Of a stretch of 64,000 nucleotides of DNA, positions 40,158-50,500 are shown one piece after another; position 1 is the first letter of the stretch; each line of letters begins with the position of its first letter. The stretch is from Fragilariopsis cylindrus CCMP1102. Lineage: Eukaryota > Bacillariophyta > Bacillariophyceae > Bacillariales > Bacillariaceae. A program made the position numbers and the translations under genes. The notes beneath the pieces are model-generated. The model did no database searches. It had not been told where the DNA came from and saw nothing but the letters and a program-made list of their open reading frames with translations. The stretch is from assembly GCA_900095095.1 (NCBI GenBank), contig FMBT01000336.1:1-64000 (forward strand). Direction: 5' to 3'.

Positions 40158-42242
40158 TTATTTCTTTTTTATCGTATTTCCTTGTTGTTTTCTTGCTCTT
40201 TTCTCTTTATCTTTCTTGAGATCTTTCTTCTTCTTCTCCCTTTTATTATTATTGTTATTATTATTATTATTACTTGGATCATCATCGGCTACTGTACGTA
40301 TTTGATAATCGTATTTCTTTCGATTTGGTGGTGGTGGAATAATAGTTGTATTAAAGGATGGATCTAAGATATATTTTATATTACTATCATTATTATCATT
40401 ATCATCATTGTCATTACGGACTAATAGTAATCGTTTACATGGATCTAACTTATAGGATTGAATGATATCTAAAAATTCATTATTGGGTCCACTGACAATT
40501 GTGACATCCGTACGATTCGGATCTACTGCCACTGGTAAAAAATGGTATTCCAACCATACTGACATTTCATACGAGGATTTCATCATAATTGCACGAAAGG
40601 AATCATATAATGGATCACAAATATCTAATTGACTTTGATTTTTACCTTTGGAGTATTGACGTTGATTGTTATCATGTGGTATTCTTGATACTTTTAAAAA
40701 GGATGCTAACCCTTCCCATAAATAATCCTCATTTAATTGTGTTTGATCATAGACAAATATATCATTGGTGACATTCCAACTAATTAATCCATTTTCTGCT
40801 ACTCCACCATCTGGATCATTTGGTGCTAATAAATTCCGTTCCTCGTGGGATGTTAATGGAGTTTTACCTAGTCGTGCTAATGATACATGAAATCGAGCAC
40901 GTGCTGTACAAAATAATTTATATCCACATTCATTCTTACAACCAACGACAATCGTAGTTTTATTACTTTTATTATTCTTATTGTCTTGCTCTTCTTCATC
41001 TTCTTCAGGTATTATTGTACATCGTCTTGTTAAACTATCATAAATTTGTGAGTCATTTTTAAATAAATTATTTTGTGTAGGATTGTCATGTGGTGGACAG
41101 GGACATATTTGTGTTCGTTCATAGGGTCCATCATTACCTTGCATTTTCCAAAAACTTTGAAACCAGGTAATGGGATGTCGAATACCAATAATAAATTTGG
41201 TCTTTGGTAATGATTGACTATAACGTTTTAACATTGGTAATCCCAATAAGGATGGACATTTCGATCCCTTTAAATGTATTCCATATTGTTCTTGTTGTAC
41301 TTGTTGTTGTTGCTCTTGTTTGAATGGTGTTGTGTCATTATTATTATTATTATTTGATTCTAATTCTAATTCTACTAATGATGGTATAATAATTTCCGAT
41401 ACATTATTAGTCCTATAATATTGTTTGGGCCAATCATTATAAACCATTGATAAAATATTTTCTGGACTTAGACATATATCTTTTGCCGATGGCATTGGTG
41501 CAATTTTACCCAGATTTGACAGTAATGTGGTAGTTCCTGTCTTGGCAGAACCAACAATTAAAAAATCTAATATCGGTCCTGGTAGTATTGCATCCGAATT
41601 TAATTTTAATATTTTTTCCTTGTTAACTTTTGTTTTATTCTTACCTTTTGTTTTTAGTATTGTTATATTTTTAGATTCTTTAAACCATTTATGAAAATGT
41701 TTGGAACGATCACGGATCCATATACCATCCTCTATTGATAGTAGTAATTCGATTGGACGTCCATCATCATTACCAGTAGTATTATTTGTGTTGTTGTCAT
41801 TGTCATTGTTGCTTTCATTGTCATTGTTGATAATGGCAGTCGTTGTAGTACTACTTGTAGTGGTAGTAGTAACAATATCACCATTCGGTAATGTTTCTGT
41901 TGATATCGTTTCTACAATTGTTGGTAATGTATCAACATAATCGACATCGACATCGACATTGTCGTTACTATTGGTACTATTAACTCGTACAAATGTTCTC
42001 CCCTGAAGAAGAATTAAAATTAGAATGAAACCACCAAATAAAGGAATACCATAATACAACAAATATTTGCTCTTGGTGTAGTACCGCCGCGATAACCACT
42101 TCTTGGACGATGCTCGGGTGGTGGTGGCAACGGTACTGCTGCTGCTGCTTGCTGAGCTGCTCATACTCTTTACCGTACGTGTATAGTGTTCATCGATTGG
42201 ATTGCATTGCATTGCATCGTATTGGATTGCATTGCATTGCAT
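40158..42242 (-). CDS. Type II membrane sulfotransferase
   Basis: 694 codons from the first ATG; a second ATG (M-S-S-S-A-S) at 42162-42164 is a plausible start because the first 26 codons come from a TGCAT microsatellite. One membrane anchor at about residues 63-82 (L-L-Y-Y-G-I-P-L-F-G-G-F-I-L-I-L-I-L-L). PAPS-binding motifs are clear: 5' loop F-L-I-V-G-S-A-K-T-G-T-T-T-L near 227 and 3' motif K-F-I-I-G-I-R-H-P-I-T-W-F-Q-S-F-W near 350. This is the plan of Golgi carbohydrate sulfotransferases, which move sulfate from PAPS to sugar chains. Cys residues near 385-440 may form lumenal disulphides. The C-terminus is Lys-rich. A copy of its 5' end lies at 44460-44570. Confidence 0.85.
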   Translation of the reverse strand: MQCNAIQYDAMQCNPIDEHYTRTVKSMSSSASSSSSTVATTTRASSKKWLSRRYYTKSKYLLYYGIPLFGGFILILILLQGRTFVRVNSTNSNDNVDVDVDYVDTLPTIVETISTETLPNGDIVTTTTTSSTTTTAIINNDNESNNDNDNNTNNTTGNDDGRPIELLLSIEDGIWIRDRSKHFHKWFKESKNITILKTKGKNKTKVNKEKILKLNSDAILPGPILDFLIVGSAKTGTTTLLSNLGKIAPMPSAKDICLSPENILSMVYNDWPKQYYRTNNVSEIIIPSLVELELESNNNNNNDTTPFKQEQQQQVQQEQYGIHLKGSKCPSLLGLPMLKRYSQSLPKTKFIIGIRHPITWFQSFWKMQGNDGPYERTQICPCPPHDNPTQNNLFKNDSQIYDSLTRRCTIIPEEDEEEQDNKNNKSNKTTIVVGCKNECGYKLFCTARARFHVSLARLGKTPLTSHEERNLLAPNDPDGGVAENGLISWNVTNDIFVYDQTQLNEDYLWEGLASFLKVSRIPHDNNQRQYSKGKNQSQLDICDPLYDSFRAIMMKSSYEMSVWLEYHFLPVAVDPNRTDVTIVSGPNNEFLDIIQSYKLDPCKRLLLVRNDNDDNDNNDSNIKYILDPSFNTTIIPPPPNRKKYDYQIRTVADDDPSNNNNNNNNNKREKKKKDLKKDKEKRARKQQGNTIKKK

Positions 42243-42695
42243 TGCATTGATTGCATAAAAGATATAGATAGATAAAAGAAGCGACGTTCCGTCAATCCGT
42301 ATCGTCTCATTTTATGTGAAGTTAAATGGGTGTTCGCGAGAATAGTAACAAATACGCGTGTTTTAAAGAAAAAATGGTGGATTTGGTGTCCGCGAAATAG
42401 TGGTAGTCGTGACTGATATTGCTGATTGAATTAAAATAAGCGAATTCACGTACTTGTACGGTAGGATACATACATATATATGGTACGGTAGGCACGCATT
42501 TACAACACATCCTGTAGAACAGAATTTGTCGACGTGCTGGTGTATTTTACACTATTTTCAATTTACAATTATTAATGACAATAAGTTAGCGTACACTTGC
42601 TACGGCAACTTTCGATTCCATCAGATAACTACTGTATCAGTATCTATACTCTTATAGACTAGCATCGCATCTCCTCGCCGAACAATAACTACGGT
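42243..42695. promoter_or_regulatory. Divergent promoter region
   Basis: Starts with the TGCAT microsatellite (about 42203-42249) and a GATA run (42262-42275). Non-coding up to the ATG at 42696. Confidence 0.45.
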
Positions 42696-43639
42696 ATGAC
42701 ACTGTCCCTGCGCGGCGTCCGGAATCTCGCCCTCAACAACAACTACGAAGAAATTGCCTGCAACGAAAATTCTTGTGTCGTTTCTTTCCGGAGAGGATCC
42801 GCGCAATCCTCCACCCGTATCAACGTCTACTACAGCACCGGAACCGTCGGCAGCTGCCTGCACCATCCCAACAGGGGGAAGACACAGCTCATTCGAAGGA
42901 ACATCTCGAGCCTGGTTCTACTGAAGAATATCTTTGAGAACCCACGTGCCCACACCAGGGAAGGATATTACACCAGGAAAAGCATCCAACAGCAATGGAA
43001 GAATATCTGGACCGATACGTTCCAGGTTGATTCCGCAAGGCGCTGGCTCTATGCTGGGGCTGCCACTGGACTCGTGAAAAAGGAAAGAGAAAGGAACATT
43101 ATCACCGAAATCTGCACCAAATGGGATACCATTTCATGGAATCGTGACAGTCTGCCATCACATCAGCGTACGCGCCACGGTTGTGGTACGAATTCACTTT
43201 TGCTTGTCTTGTTCGAAGTAATGCAACACACATACGGAGACTTCCAGCTACACAACGGCACAGACGTCAACAACTATTGGCAACAAAAAAAGAGAATGTC
43301 ATTCGGTGATGTGTGGAAAAGCCTTCGCCTCGCAAACAACGGATCTGCGGCCACGGCTGCGAAAAGTACCAAGCCTTCCAAGAAGCCCATGCCGGTGATG
43401 CTATGGCCTTGCAGCGGCTGTTCATGTCACTCCGCAAAGTGATGCGATTAGAGTTGGCAGCATGGTTCTTGTCCAGAAATCAAGAAGGTGTCGTCTTTAC
43501 AAATTTGAACGTCGAACCGTTCCATGCACAGTCCAGGTACCACCATCCCTTACATTTTGCCCACATTGAATACGGCCAGCTGAATTATCCTCAGACCAAG
43601 GGCATGTGCAATCATTGTGGTGTACTAAGTCCAGGCTAG
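42696..43639 (+). pseudogene. Diatom-family protein of unknown function, frame broken near 43313
   Basis: The first frame (ATG 42696) reads R-I-N-V-Y-Y-S-T-G-T-V-G-S-C-L-H-H-P then G-K-T-Q-L-I-R-R-N and F-E-N-P-R-A-H-T-R-E-G-Y-Y, a block series I associate with a multicopy diatom family of unknown role. Around 43308-43315 the sense shifts: the next frame has no ATG of its own at that point and continues R-I-C-G-H-G-C-E-K-Y-Q, L-A-A-W-F-L-S-R-N and closes at TAG 43637-43639. One missing base in the short G run before 43316 would join them. So this is a recent pseudogene, a sequencing error, or an unrecognised intron. Composition is more even than the neighbours, with few simple repeats. Confidence 0.6.
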
Positions 43640-45143
43640 CATAAAGGAGGAGACAGATAGAAAATCTAGTATTCATATTTATCATGTCGACTTTAGTAAG
43701 AAGAAATTTCGAAACTCTAATAGAAGCGTAGCAGAAACGACACATAATTACAACTATTCACAGATTATTGGGTGGAGACAGAGATAACAACGATTTTTTT
43801 TAAACGAATACAATGGCGTCCAATTCACACAGAAATAAATTCCATAAACAACAAAACACTATACAAGAAGAAACAAAATCAGACGTCACAATCAACATCG
43901 TCGTCACTACTTTTCGATTATACTATACTCATCACGAGGTGAATCGTAATCATCATCATCATCACCATCACTTGCAGAAAGGCATCCTTGTGTTGGTAAT
44001 AGTAGTTGTGGTAGATGGAATGAAAAGAAGAAGAAGATTCACTCGATTCATTATCAGTATGATCATAATCGGGAAGTGGGGCGGTATCTTCTGTAGATAT
44101 AGGCAGCTGCTTAACAAAAGCTACATGAAACGCCAAACTGTCTAAATTGGCTCGTCATCATCGTCGTCGTACAATCAGTAATTATCCATCATAATATCTT
44201 AAACTCTTTATCTAAAGATACGTAATGGAATACTATCTGTCTTCTATAATGTTCTTTCCAGTATCCCCTACTTCGTCTTCCTCGACCAACCTGATTAATA
44301 TATTCACAAAATCCAAAGACCACTCTATTTTGCCGTTTGTTACCGTAACATTTTGAAAAAGAGACGTCCTAATAGGTCCAAACCAAACATCTCGTACACA
44401 GTCACACCATAGGAATGTTGCATCATTTGTTGATACAAGGGAGATAGAGATTGAGAGAGAGGACGATGCTCGGTTGGTGGTGGTACTGCTGGTGCTGCTG
44501 CGTCCTGCTGAGCTGCTCATATTCTTTACCGTACGTGTGCAGTGTTTATCGATTAGATTGCATTGCATTGCATCTCATTTTTTTAAATTTCCTGTCGATT
44601 GAGTACTAGATTTTTAGGGTTCTCCACGCTTTTATCGTGTGAAAATTCCTCACGATAGCCCCCAAAAAGGTTGGAGGATCAAGGAAACTTGATATTTAAA
44701 AATATAAAAAAATATGATCGGAGGAGGTTCAGAGAAAATATATGAATTTTCGTTCGATTTTTATTGGATGGATATCATCTGCTTCTTTGCCTTGTGAATA
44801 CTAGTAGCGATTTCTCTCAGCTTCCAAACGTGCGTTATTGGGAGAACAAAAGAACAACCGTGTCAGCAGCGAAGTATGAAGGAACAAGAACGCTTTTGCA
44901 GGAAAATAAGAACAACAAGAAATAAAATCACATCACGACATGATATCTACGAATCTCCGAAGTACGAAGGAACAAGAACACTACACCCACATGTACTACT
45001 GTACTGGCTAGCAAACGATCAGGAAAACGAGAGATATGTAAAGCACATAATTTAATATCACAAAAAGAAGAAGAAGAAGAAGAAAAACATAATATAACAT
45101 CCAATTGTTTTACAGTCATCAAAAATCTCCCAAAAAACCAACA
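43640..45143. other. Intergenic region with gene relics
   Basis: Besides the relic at 44233-44568, the minus strand near 43890-44150 shows coding-like pieces (L-P-I-S-T-E-D-T-A-P-L-P-D-Y-D, and in another frame G-D-D-D-D-D-Y-D-S-P-R-D-E-Y) without a start, probably part of the same decayed gene. A GAA run at 45066-45084 and a TTTTACAG/T splice-like site at 45107-45115 lie just before the surface-protein ATG. Confidence 0.35.
44233..44568 (-). pseudogene. Truncated duplicate of the sulfotransferase 5' end joined to unrelated sequence
   Basis: The first 35 or so codons (M-Q-C-N-L-I-D-K-H-C-T-R-T-V-K-N-M-S-S-S) copy the opening of the sulfotransferase at 40158-42242 (M-Q-C-N-P-I-D-E-H-Y-T-R-T-V-K-S-M-S-S-S), including the upstream TGCAT repeat. 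The similarity then stops, and the frame continues D-V-W-F-G-P-I-R-T-S-L-F-Q-N-V to a stop near 44233; that part is not recognised. It looks like a partial duplication fused by chance to other DNA. Confidence 0.6.
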
Positions 45144-47084
45144 ATGATATTTTCGTCTGCTTTAATTTCATTCCTTTCAAGCCTTTCAACGGCGGCTTCG
45201 GTCGCAATGGCTATGGAAGAATCCCATGACTCTGTCCTACATGACATAACAGCATCGATCCTTGAAGAATCATTCAAAGTCAAATACAACAACAAGAACA
45301 AAAAGAACCAGGAGAATACACCCTCTCTCTTTTCTAAAATTAAGACAAGCAATAATAAGTACAAGAAGCTCATGAGTCATCTTGAGCCATTAAAGATTCA
45401 AAATAGCAATGATGGTCGTCGTTACAAAGCAAGTGGTACCATTGCAGATCTTGCTGATGATAAAGGTGATATCATGCAGAAGAAGGACTCGTTTCATCAT
45501 CTAGTAGAACATCAGCAGCACCAAGAAGGAAAATCATTGGAGGAATGCAATATTTCTCCTACTACTACCACTACTACTACTTCTGATCATGATTCTCTAA
45601 TGAAGCAGAAAGTCTCTTCTTATAAAGAAAGTATCACTAAAATTGACTTTGGTTATCTAAATCGTGGTACCTGCTCCTCCCCTAAAGACGTTTGTGTTCC
45701 TCATGACAAAGTAATCGAAGGAAACGGTGCCTTTTTGGAACCAGAAGATGCATCCTATGCATCCTGTGGATATTGTGTTCCACTTCCTCTTCTAGAAGGT
45801 ATGGAATATTCCAATGTTGTTGCTAATACTAGTCCCCTCATTGGTAAAGAAGAATTCAGTGGGGAGGAGGAAATGACTGATTCCTACCACCATTACCACC
45901 CACAATATGACCACCATCACCATCACCGTCAACTTGATTCGTTCAATTGCACTGCTGCATGCCCTGATCCACGTCCAGACGTTTCTACTTATTTAAATGA
46001 AGATAAACGTTTTCCCTTCCGATATTTGATCAAGAATTGTTACAACAATGAAGTTTGTCCATCAGATGATGCTGATATTAATTGCTGGAATACGGCAGGC
46101 ATTACTGATATGGCAAATACGTTTGCTAAATATCTTGTACTTGACCCACGAATTTATTTTAATGATCCATTAGAGTGTTGGGATGTTGGACAGGTTACAA
46201 CAATGTATGGAATGTTCAGTTATTCCATTTTCAACCATCCTATTGGTAATTGGGACACGTCTCAAGTTTCAGATATGGGTAGAATGTTCGATGAGGCAAC
46301 TTATTTCAACCAGCCTATTGGTAATTGGGACACGTCTCAAGTTTCAGATATGGGTGGAATGTTCGATGAGGCAACTTATTTCAACCAACCTCTTGCTAAT
46401 TGGGACACGTCTCAAGTTTCAGATATGGGTGGAATGTTCCGTAAGGCAACTTATTTCAACCAACCTCTTTCTAATTGGGACACGTCTCAAGTTTCAACAT
46501 CTATGAATTCAATGTTCCGATATGCAACTTTCTTCAACCAACCTATCGGCTCATGGAATGTATCTCAAGTTTCAAATATGGGTGCTATGTTCTTAGGTGC
46601 AACTTCTTTCAACCAAGCAATTGGTGAGTGGAACACGTCACAAGTACAGTATATGGCTGGAATGTTTTTTGGCGCATATGATTTTAACCAATCTGTTGAC
46701 ACGTGGAATGTATCTCAGGTAGAGTCCATGATATTTATGTTTTACTATGCAAGTGATTTTAATCAATGTCTTTCCACATGGGCTGGAAAGACTCCTGATA
46801 ATGTGGGTACAAATTCAATGCTGGATCGCACTGATTGTCCTGATGGTATAGGTTATCCAAATGCAACTATTGGACCATGGTGTCAAAACTATACACAAGG
46901 TTGCTTTGCTTCTGGTTTCGAGCCGTCTCAACAGCCATCTGATCTCCCAAGCAACAAACCAACTGATGTACCCACAAAGTCTCCCACGAATGCTCCAACA
47001 AATTCACCAACTACAAAGAGGCAAAAGAAAAAGAGTATCAAGAAAACAAAGAAACAAGTCAAGAAGAAATCCAAGAAAATGTAA
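45144..47084 (+). CDS. Secreted BspA/DUF285-type surface protein
   Basis: 646 codons from the ATG at 45144 (the frame is open further up but has no ATG). A signal peptide (M-I-F-S-S-A-L-I-S-F-L-S-S-L-S-T-A-A-S) opens it. Residues about 330-545 hold DUF285 units of 25 residues: F-N-Q-P-I-G-N-W-D-T-S-Q-V-S-D-M-G-x-M-F, eight or nine in number, the 'mycoplasma lipoprotein/BspA' repeat thought to form a leucine-rich-like solenoid for surface binding. Four middle units are 75-bp near-copies (46241-46540). The tail has P-S-D-L-P-S-N-K-P-T-D-V-P-T-K-S-P-T-x-x-P, typical of diatom wall or surface proteins, and ends in a Lys-rich basic stretch. An upstream exon is possible given the splice-like site just before the ATG. 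Confidence 0.85.
   Translation: MIFSSALISFLSSLSTAASVAMAMEESHDSVLHDITASILEESFKVKYNNKNKKNQENTPSLFSKIKTSNNKYKKLMSHLEPLKIQNSNDGRRYKASGTIADLADDKGDIMQKKDSFHHLVEHQQHQEGKSLEECNISPTTTTTTTSDHDSLMKQKVSSYKESITKIDFGYLNRGTCSSPKDVCVPHDKVIEGNGAFLEPEDASYASCGYCVPLPLLEGMEYSNVVANTSPLIGKEEFSGEEEMTDSYHHYHPQYDHHHHHRQLDSFNCTAACPDPRPDVSTYLNEDKRFPFRYLIKNCYNNEVCPSDDADINCWNTAGITDMANTFAKYLVLDPRIYFNDPLECWDVGQVTTMYGMFSYSIFNHPIGNWDTSQVSDMGRMFDEATYFNQPIGNWDTSQVSDMGGMFDEATYFNQPLANWDTSQVSDMGGMFRKATYFNQPLSNWDTSQVSTSMNSMFRYATFFNQPIGSWNVSQVSNMGAMFLGATSFNQAIGEWNTSQVQYMAGMFFGAYDFNQSVDTWNVSQVESMIFMFYYASDFNQCLSTWAGKTPDNVGTNSMLDRTDCPDGIGYPNATIGPWCQNYTQGCFASGFEPSQQPSDLPSNKPTDVPTKSPTNAPTNSPTTKRQKKKSIKKTKKQVKKKSKKM
46241..46540 (+). repeat. 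Four 75-bp tandem coding repeats
   Basis: Units begin at 46241, 46316, 46391 and 46466. Units 1 to 3 differ at only a few bases; the fourth diverges after about 40 bp. Each encodes one DUF285 unit. Their similarity indicates recent expansion. Confidence 0.9.
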
Positions 47085-47400
47085 GTTCTAGCAATGCATA
47101 TATGAACATCAATAACTAATGACAAGAAAGAAATGAAATATAAAGAGAAGAACGTCTCAGTTCTTAACATCAACAACAAATCAAAATGACAAAGACAGAT
47201 CGAAAATCAAATAGAACAGAACAATACCAAAGAAACATTAACAATATTGATATTAACAATAGATTTTATTATTAGATAACTTCTAAATAAAAATACACAT
47301 TTCTTTCCAGTGTAAAGATTATTATGCTACTATTATAAAAGTCTCCTACATGAATAGTGACAATGATAAGAGAAGAAAATCATACATTCATGTATTCATA
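47085..47400. other. Convergent 3' intergenic region
   Basis: AT-rich and non-coding, between the surface protein (rightward) and the oxygenase (leftward). It must hold both 3' UTRs. Confidence 0.5.
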
Positions 47401-48762
47401 TTATTTATTCAATTTGGGTATAGTAGGAGTAGGCCTACACAACATTATAAAAAGAACTCGTAGTAGTATGAATATATGAACAATAACACCATATATTAGA
47501 AGAGGATTGGGGAGACTTGTTGGATCGTCAGGATCGTCAAAATTAATGAAATTTTTAGTGTAATGTTGGATGAGAATTTTTCGTGCTGTACGGGTACCAG
47601 GACAAACGATTTCATAGTCATTTTTATACTTATTGTTCCCATATTTATATTCATCGTGATTGTCTTCAACAGTTGATATTGATGATACATTCACACAGGT
47701 AGCAGTGGTTCCAAAATGTCGATATTGTAAATAATACGGTATATTCTTCCAGGATCGTAAATTCACAAAACCAACCAGTAGATATCTTGTTCCTGATCTA
47801 GTTTGTGCACCGGAATGTAATAGTCCCGAATCATGAACCAACATATCACCCTGATGGATCCGTTCAGTATTATTCAACAATGGAAAAAACGTTCCACCAC
47901 CAGTGTAATGATTATTTGAATCATCATTAATTATTGGCCTATGATTATCATTATTATTATCATCATCATCATTATATTCCGAAAGTGCTACATTGAATGA
48001 TATCATTGATCCATCCATATGTAAATCTAAAGAATCTTGTTGTTGTCCATCAATTCCACCACCACCTGTGTATTTGACAATGAATAAATCTACCAATTCT
48101 AAATCATCAATAGGAATGTCGTACTGAGCGGCAACCACTGGTAATACTTTATCTTGTATCTTTGAGTTCCATAATTTGGTTGCTTTAGGAATTGAAAAAA
48201 GAGACAAGTCAGTAGTAGCATAATAATTATGTCTTTCTGTCAACCATTCACTACTACTTGTACTTGTACCACTGTCGTCCTCGTTGCTGTTGTTGTTGCT
48301 GTTGCTGCTGTTGTTATTAACGCCCTTAATAATGATAGTAGCATTATTATCATTATTATTATCGTTGATGTCGATATTGTTTTTGTTTCTTTGTACATCT
48401 TCACCAGCAGAAGCAGTAGAAGCAGAAGTAGCAGCAGAAGCAGCAGAAGCAGTAGCAGCAACAGCAACATATTCTTCTGCAGCTTGTATCAGTTGGTGAC
48501 ATTCATTGGGTGAAATAATAGTACGATAAGTCGTGAGTAATGCAATATTATTGTATGGAAGAAAACATGTGGCCCAAAATGTTAATGTTAATACGAGTAA
48601 TAATAACGATGATACTATCATTACCCGCCATCGCAAGATTTTTTGCTTTCCTACTATTGATAACCAATTAGTAGTATTGATATTGGTATTATCATCGCCG
48701 TTGTCGTTGTCGTTGTCGTTGTCGTCATCGTTCTTTACCTTCTTATTCTTCATTATTATCAT
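47401..48762 (-). CDS. Membrane-bound 2-oxoglutarate/Fe(II) oxygenase, prolyl-4-hydroxylase type
   Basis: 453 codons. Signal-anchor at about residues 46-66 (V-M-I-V-S-S-L-L-L-L-V-L-T-L-T-F-W). The double-stranded beta-helix shows L-D-L-H-M-D-G-S near residue 245 (first Fe ligands H-x-D), G-G-G-T-F-F-P-L near 290, and L-L-H-S-G-A-Q-T-R-S-G-T-R-Y-L-L-V-G-F near 316-333 (distal His and the Arg that binds 2-oxoglutarate). Prolyl-4-hydroxylases act on proline in secreted proteins in the ER or Golgi. A second hydrophobic segment (G-V-I-V-H-I-F-I-L-L-R-V-L-F-I) lies near the C-terminus, so the enzyme may span the membrane twice. Asn/Asp and Ala runs come from repeats. A P-S-x-x-P-tailed surface protein is its convergent neighbour, which may be chance. 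Confidence 0.83.
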   Translation of the reverse strand: MIIMKNKKVKNDDDNDNDNDNGDDNTNINTTNWLSIVGKQKILRWRVMIVSSLLLLVLTLTFWATCFLPYNNIALLTTYRTIISPNECHQLIQAAEEYVAVAATASAASAATSASTASAGEDVQRNKNNIDINDNNNDNNATIIIKGVNNNSSNSNNNSNEDDSGTSTSSSEWLTERHNYYATTDLSLFSIPKATKLWNSKIQDKVLPVVAAQYDIPIDDLELVDLFIVKYTGGGGIDGQQQDSLDLHMDGSMISFNVALSEYNDDDDNNNDNHRPIINDDSNNHYTGGGTFFPLLNNTERIHQGDMLVHDSGLLHSGAQTRSGTRYLLVGFVNLRSWKNIPYYLQYRHFGTTATCVNVSSISTVEDNHDEYKYGNNKYKNDYEIVCPGTRTARKILIQHYTKNFINFDDPDDPTSLPNPLLIYGVIVHIFILLRVLFIMLCRPTPTIPKLNK

Positions 48763-49157
48763 TTTATGACAGTAATTTTATGATTATGAATAAGAATATT
48801 GTCTTTGTCGTTCGATATGATATATTGTATGATACACAGTTGGTATTTTTGTCCCGTGAGACACTACTCTTGTATGCTTGTACGTGTACGTCGTTACAGT
48901 AAAATGCTAATATTTCCATTGCTACCGGTTCTTACGTTGAACAAACTGAGACAGGGTCGTCGACACCTTACTTAGAACTTCTAAGAAGTTCGCGCTATGT
49001 TTTATTTTAAGATTTTAGGGCGAAGATAAAAGGGGTACAGTATATGATAATAGTGCCACCTAAAAGGGTGGTCCCCAGATTATCCCTGATCTAAATCACC
49101 GACTCTATGCATGCAACCCAACCAACCAACTCATCGTCGTTAGAAGGAAGTATACTA

Positions 49158-49197
<40 letters not shown>

Positions 49198-49228
49198 CCG
49201 CGAGCTAGCTCCGATTAGTAATTGCACG
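48763..49228. promoter_or_regulatory. Divergent promoter region with CT and TA microsatellites
   Basis: CT run then TA run at 49158-49197, about 30 bp before the fibrillin ATG. Non-coding. Holds promoters of the leftward oxygenase and rightward fibrillin. Confidence 0.55.
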
Positions 49229-50233
49229 ATGATGATGTCACAATATAATAAAAATAGATGTACTACCGTCTGTTATTATTACTTGATTATACTTACTACC
49301 AATTATTTGGTTGTGTTGGTAGCTGCCTTTTCCAGCAGCAGTAACAACAGTAACAACCATGGTGATTATTTTACATCGAGATTGCCGTTAATGGATTTCC
49401 ACCACCATAACCATAACCACCAATCATCATTATCATCTCATTATTATAATACCGGTAGTAGTAGTTGTACACAACTTTTTGCTGCTGCTGCCTCGACAAA
49501 ATCAAAATCAAAATCATCCACTACGGTCGTCGACGACGACGATGACGACGACAATATGATGATGAAATTGCGTATTTTAAAATTAATTGAACCAACCAAG
49601 CGTGGTCTTGCTACAACATCAATTCAAAAAATAAATATCGAAAAAGAAATTCGTATATTAGAAGAATCATGTTCATTGAAATTGAATGAACCAGCTCGTG
49701 ATATAAGAATGGGTGGTTTATGGGAAGTATTATATACCACAGCACCACCACCATCCAATGGTCAACTTGGTCCATTCATTGGTATAGCAAATCAAAAAAT
49801 TGATTTGGAGAATGGTACCTATAGTAATATACTTGAAATTGGTGGTAGTAAAAAACCATGGCTCACAGCAGTTTTAAATGCATCATGGGAAGAATGGGAT
49901 GGTACACTATTAGAGGAAAAAGAAGGAAATGGAGGAGAAAAAAAATGGAAAGATGCAGTAGTAAATGTAGACGACGACGACGATTCAAAAGATGATGTTA
50001 CTGCCACTAATGAGGATGTTATAGATTATGGTGCAACAAGTTGGAAGGTTGATTTTAAAACAATTACTATTCGTTTATTTGATATACCATTATTGAAACA
50101 ACAATTTAAAGAAGGTACATCACGTGTATGGAGAATGAGTTATTTAGATAATGATACAAGAATTGTTCGTGCGGGACGGACAGGGAAAGGTGAGGATGAT
50201 GTTGTATTTTATATGATTCGTAAAGGAAATTGA
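49229..50233 (+). CDS. Plastid lipid-associated protein (PAP/fibrillin)
   Basis: 334 codons, single exon. The leader (Y-Y-L-I-I-L-T-T-N-Y-L-V-V-L-V-A-A-F-S) ends at A-A-F-S, a plastid-import junction for this lineage; a Ser/Asn and Asp-rich spacer follows. The fibrillin domain starts near residue 112 (L-K-L-I-E-P-T-K-R-G), with G-G-L-W-E-V-L-Y-T-T-A near 160, G-Q-L-G-P-F near 176, I-A-N-Q-K-I near 184 and closing R-V-W-R-M-S-Y-L-D. Fibrillins coat plastoglobules and thylakoids and bind lipids. An acidic insertion (nt 49905-50035) widens the domain. Confidence is high for the family; which fibrillin subgroup is unclear. Confidence 0.85.
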   Translation: MMMSQYNKNRCTTVCYYYLIILTTNYLVVLVAAFSSSSNNSNNHGDYFTSRLPLMDFHHHNHNHQSSLSSHYYNTGSSSCTQLFAAAASTKSKSKSSTTVVDDDDDDDNMMMKLRILKLIEPTKRGLATTSIQKINIEKEIRILEESCSLKLNEPARDIRMGGLWEVLYTTAPPPSNGQLGPFIGIANQKIDLENGTYSNILEIGGSKKPWLTAVLNASWEEWDGTLLEEKEGNGGEKKWKDAVVNVDDDDDSKDDVTATNEDVIDYGATSWKVDFKTITIRLFDIPLLKQQFKEGTSRVWRMSYLDNDTRIVRAGRTGKGEDDVVFYMIRKGN

Positions 50234-50500
50234 ATCTGAATTGAATTTGAATCGTGGCGTAGCGTGACATATAAAAATAATAAAATATGATAATATATAA
50301 TAAAAAGTATTCCATCTTTATGGAAGATAACTGGATCTCTATTATACAATGTGTAGTATCCCATGATCATCACTCACATATATAACTCGTTATTTAAAAG
50401 CTGCCGCGTCGCTCCTCACTGCCTTAGAAAGACCAGTAAGTCAACGATCGACCCGCCTATGATCATCACTAACATGTAACGTAACGTAAGCGTAACGTCG

